Below are positions 61,660 to 64,000 of a DNA stretch of 64,000 nt, one piece after another; position 1 is the first letter of the stretch; each line of letters opens with the position of its first letter. The DNA comes from Pontiellaceae bacterium B12227 (lineage in GTDB: Bacteria; Verrucomicrobiota; Kiritimatiellia; Kiritimatiellales; Pontiellaceae), in NCBI GenBank assembly GCA_029432775.1, contig JAROAZ010000002.1:1-64000 (forward strand). Direction: 5' to 3'. Position numbers and translations under genes: made by a program. A model generated the notes under the pieces. It saw only the letters and a list, made by a program, of their open reading frames with translations, had not been told where the DNA came from and did no database searches.

Positions 61660-62484
61660 TTATTTAAGTTCAAGCAGCGGTTTAATGATGTCGCGCAGCT
61701 GATGGGCGGTTTCCGTTGCGGCGTGGCTCTGAATAAACGGCAGGCCGGCATCGCACGCTTTTCCAATGGCTGGATCGATCGGCAGTTTTCCAAGGAATGG
61801 AACCCCGAAGTCGTTTGCCATTTTTTCGCCGCCGCCGGACTGGAAAATATTCACTACTTCACCGCATTTCGGGCACGCAAAACCACTCATATTTTCAACA
61901 ATCCCAAGCACCGGCATGGAAAGTTTACCGCAAAACGTCAGCGATTTGCGCACATCCACCGCAGCAACCTGTTGCGGGGTGGTTACAATCACTGCTCCGG
62001 TCGGCTCTTCAATCAGCTGACAGAGCGAAAGGGGTTCGTCGCCGGTGCCGGGCGGGCAGTCGATGATCAGATAATCCAGTTCGCCCCACTCCACATCGCC
62101 GAGGAACTGTTTAATGACCCCCATCTTCATGGGCCCGCGCCAGATAAAGGCTTCGTCCTCGTTCTGGCAGAGAAACCCGACCGACATCACCTTCAGGTTA
62201 CCGGCATAAATCGGGTCCACAGAATCGGCATTGGAGATCAGCGGAGCGGTTCCGAGCCCCAGCATGGTCGGGATACTCGGCCCGTGGATATCGACATCCA
62301 ACAGACCCACCTTTTTTCCGGCTTCGGCGAGCGAGGTGGCCAGGTTCACCGCCACGGTACTTTTGCCGACGCCGCCCTTGCCCGACAGTACACAGATTTT
62401 ATGTTTCACCTGCGCCATCCGCGCATTGATTTTACGTTGGTCCTCCGCAGGATCCACCTGCGGTTGAGCTACACATTCACTCAT
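61660..62484 (-). CDS. mrp: Mrp/NBP35-family Fe-S carrier ATPase
   Basis: A 274-residue P-loop protein with deviant Walker [11 protein letters not shown] (about 34-43), [18 protein letters not shown] (about 59-76), [16 protein letters not shown] and the paired-Cys motif CPKC (in GFACPKCGE) that holds a bridging Fe-S cluster. It delivers Fe-S clusters to apoproteins. GGAGAAGGAG precedes the ATG. Neighbours (NifX-like, Fe-S scaffold) agree with this role. Near-copies of the palindrome at 61761 and 61788 encode DPAIGK and VPFLGK. Confidence 0.94.
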   Translation of the reverse strand: MSECVAQPQVDPAEDQRKINARMAQVKHKICVLSGKGGVGKSTVAVNLATSLAEAGKKVGLLDVDIHGPSIPTMLGLGTAPLISNADSVDPIYAGNLKVMSVGFLCQNEDEAFIWRGPMKMGVIKQFLGDVEWGELDYLIIDCPPGTGDEPLSLCQLIEEPTGAVIVTTPQQVAAVDVRKSLTFCGKLSMPVLGIVENMSGFACPKCGEVVNIFQSGGGEKMANDFGVPFLGKLPIDPAIGKACDAGLPFIQSHAATETAHQLRDIIKPLLELK

Positions 62485-62517
62485 CTTTTGTCTCCTTCTC
62501 CGTCAAACTTTCAACAC

Positions 62518-62574
62518 AAAGGCCGCAAAGAGCGCGAAGCCTATGAGTTGCTGCTTCGCGAGCTTTGCGACCTT
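62518..62574. repeat. GCAAAG-type intergenic hairpin
   Basis: A long near-perfect inverted repeat: CGCAAAGAGCGCGAAGC (62524-62540) faces GCTTCGCGAGCTTTGCG (62553-62569), with AAGG/CCTT extending it. It lies between the metallo-hydrolase stop and the mrp start and may attenuate or stabilise the transcript. Confidence 0.7.
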
Positions 62575-62604
62575 CTGTTAAAAATTCAGCAGTACATATT
62601 TTCG

Positions 62605-63447
62605 TTAAGGGTTCTGTAATTGGTAGCCGGCATAGCCGGTGTGGATTTCGGTGTTTAGGTTTTCTTTAAAATAGGTAATGGCGGCCTCGCCGGTGCAGTG
62701 GCACGGCACCATGAAGTCCGGCTTGAATTCTTTCAGAGCGGCGGTTGTGGCTTCGAGCCGCCCGGGCGATGCGTTTTTCAGATGAAACCCGCCGATGATT
62801 CCCCAGATCCGTTGATCACTACTGGCGCTTTGAATGTGGTTGATCGTATTGATCAGCCCGGAATGGCAGCAGCCGCAAACCACGAGCAAGCCCTTCGGTG
62901 TTTCAATCCACAGCGCCATATCGTCTTCAATCGGGTCAGGCTCGGTGCCTTCGGGATCGGTGAAAAACGGACCGCCGACATCTTCCAATGGTTGGAAACG
63001 CGGAATCGGACCGGTCATCCAGACACCGCTTGAAATCTGCGTCGGTTTCCGGATCCACTTGAGCTGCGAGTCGAGCAGGTTGGCCACCACCAGCCGCTCC
63101 TCCGAAGGCATCGAAATCTCTTTCGGATCCTTGCCGGGATAGATGCTGAAGCGCCGGCTGAAAATTTTCGGGTGGGCATAAACACAGACTTCCGGATTTT
63201 CCTGCAGTACAAAATCGATCGCGCCGGTGTGGTCGTAGTGCCCGTGGCTCAGCACAAAGGCATCGATGTGGGTCAGTTCAGTTCCGCGCGTGGCCAAGTT
63301 CCGCTCCAGTGCATCGTTCTGCCCGGCATCGAACAGCAACGTACGGCCGCCGACCTTAATCAGCATTGAAAGCCCATGCTCGGCCACCAGCCCTTCCGCC
63401 GCGTGATTGTCCACCAGAATTTCCAATGATTGGAACTCCGCACTCAT
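62605..63447 (-). CDS. MBL-fold metallo-hydrolase
   Basis: A 280-residue protein with the metallo-beta-lactamase motif SHGHYDHTGA (His68, His70, Asp72, His73) and later metal ligands in CCHSGLINTINH and VPCHCTG. It resembles the stand-alone group related to 7,8-dihydropterin synthase-like hydrolases. The start at 63447 overlaps the stop of the hotdog gene (ATGA). Palindrome copies at 62983 and 63421 encode FQPLE and FQSLE; the second covers residues 5-9. Confidence 0.9.
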   Translation of the reverse strand: MSAEFQSLEILVDNHAAEGLVAEHGLSMLIKVGGRTLLFDAGQNDALERNLATRGTELTHIDAFVLSHGHYDHTGAIDFVLQENPEVCVYAHPKIFSRRFSIYPGKDPKEISMPSEERLVVANLLDSQLKWIRKPTQISSGVWMTGPIPRFQPLEDVGGPFFTDPEGTEPDPIEDDMALWIETPKGLLVVCGCCHSGLINTINHIQSASSDQRIWGIIGGFHLKNASPGRLEATTAALKEFKPDFMVPCHCTGEAAITYFKENLNTEIHTGYAGYQLQNP

Positions 63448-63845
63448 GATGCACGCCCCATTTCCATAAAGCGGGCCTGACCCCGCGCCATGGTTTTTCC
63501 GTCCATCAGGATGCGGGATTTCAGCCGGTAGAGCGGTGGATAGCTCTGCACCAGCGAGGCCTGAACCTCCACCCGGGCATCGCATGGCACTGAATGTTTA
63601 TAGCGCACCTGCAGATCGCCGGTTACGGCTTTGACGCCGATCCGGAACAGACAGTTTGTCATGGCCGAATCGAGCAGCGAAGCAATGATCCCGCCGTGCA
63701 GAATGCCGTCATAGCCCTGCAGCTTTTCCGAACCCTGGAACGCGGCTTTCACCCCCTCGGTTTCGTGAGGCTCGAACCGGAGCCCGAGCGATCCGGCATT
63801 TTCCGTCCCGCAAAGCAGGCAGTTGCGATGGCTCTCTTTAGGCAT
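63444..63845 (-). CDS. PaaI-type hotdog thioesterase
   Basis: A 133-residue acyl-CoA thioesterase-fold protein with the motif GYDGILHGGIIASLLDSAM (about 44-62), which holds the HGG catalytic-loop pattern, and an N-terminal CLLCG pair. The substrate is unknown. Its ATG overlaps the end of the upstream Fe-S scaffold gene by 8 bp. Confidence 0.9.
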   Translation of the reverse strand: MPKESHRNCLLCGTENAGSLGLRFEPHETEGVKAAFQGSEKLQGYDGILHGGIIASLLDSAMTNCLFRIGVKAVTGDLQVRYKHSVPCDARVEVQASLVQSYPPLYRLKSRILMDGKTMARGQARFMEMGRAS

Positions 63846-64000
63846 CGGTCGGCTCCCGGCTTAATAACTGTTTCAGCTTTTCACTCAACGGAATTTTCGG
63901 CGGCGGGTTCAGGTAGTGCTCAACCGCCAGCCCGATGGTATCGGCCGCCAGCAGTGCACAGTGTTCATGATCCTCCGGCAGCGGGCCGGTGACTTCGAGC
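63838..64000 (-). CDS. IscU/NifU-like Fe-S scaffold protein, C-terminal part
   Basis: Only the last 53 residues are in the window. The sequence GPLPEDHEHCALLAADTIGL (about 5-24 of the visible part) matches the conserved C-terminal GLP-EH-x-HC-LA-D pattern of IscU/NifU N-domain scaffolds, including the third cluster-ligand Cys. The tail continues KIPLSEKLKQLL. The gene continues beyond position 64000. It fits the Fe-S function of mrp further along the same transcript. Confidence 0.75.
   Translation of the reverse strand, partial: LEVTGPLPEDHEHCALLAADTIGLAVEHYLNPPPKIPLSEKLKQLLSREPTDA

Overview
The window reads as chromosomal DNA of a marine or halotolerant Gram-negative bacterium, fairly GC-rich, with outer-membrane machinery: TolC, an autotransporter, several beta-barrels and lipoproteins. 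The mixture of giant repeat-rich autotransporter, EIIA/CBS/antiporter genes, NifX/Mrp genes and dispersed hairpins fits the PVC group, perhaps Kiritimatiellota. That placement is inference; no rRNA gene is present to settle it.

Layout. 0.3-1.0 kb: an orphan membrane protein and a YchJ-like protein. 1.1-12.1 kb: one minus-strand efflux operon (TetR regulator, adaptor, RND pump, TolC, small membrane protein, second adaptor, second RND pump) read from a promoter overlaid by three operator-like palindromes. 12.2-14.5 kb: an accessory insertion (CoiA-like fragment, duplicated end of an ABC-F gene, DUF4143 ATPase) beside the intact ABC-F gene. 17.4-17.6 kb: tRNA-Gly and tRNA-Ser. 17.7-22.4 kb: a zinc/manganese uptake operon with a His-rich secreted protein, an outer-membrane barrel, ABC transporter and MerC-like protein. 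22.4-27 kb: coaD-rsmD, a PaaX-type regulator bracketed by long palindromes, proBA. 26.9-28.9 kb: a WecA-like sugar-phosphate transferase fused to an FlaA1-like domain. 29.2-35.2 kb: tRNA-Asp, then grpE-dnaJ-rsmE-parA-(permease-EIIA)-exbD. 35.3-49.5 kb: envelope genes (START protein, lipoproteins, GltS-type symporter, 1540-residue autotransporter, MscS channel, porin-like protein). 49.6-58.8 kb: carbonic anhydrase, a thioesterase, and an eight-gene minus-strand ion-transport operon in which three genes carry PTS EIIA domains and three carry CBS domains. 59.1-60.3 kb: an intact IS3-family element. 61.2-64 kb: NifX-like, Mrp, metallo-hydrolase, hotdog thioesterase and the end of an Fe-S scaffold gene.

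The two strongest unexplained signals are these. (1) A 15-bp palindrome, TTCCA-N5-TGGAA, occurs 30 times exactly by my reading (about 0.06 expected by chance), inside genes in all three reading frames as well as between them, so it is probably a DNA-level signal. (2) A transport-regulation island combines EIIA domains fused to a zinc ribbon, a DNA-binding HTH and CBS pairs with a SulP carrier and two antiporter-type carriers; a fourth EIIA domain is fused to an amino-acid permease at 29.8 kb. No EI or HPr phosphodonor is present in the window.
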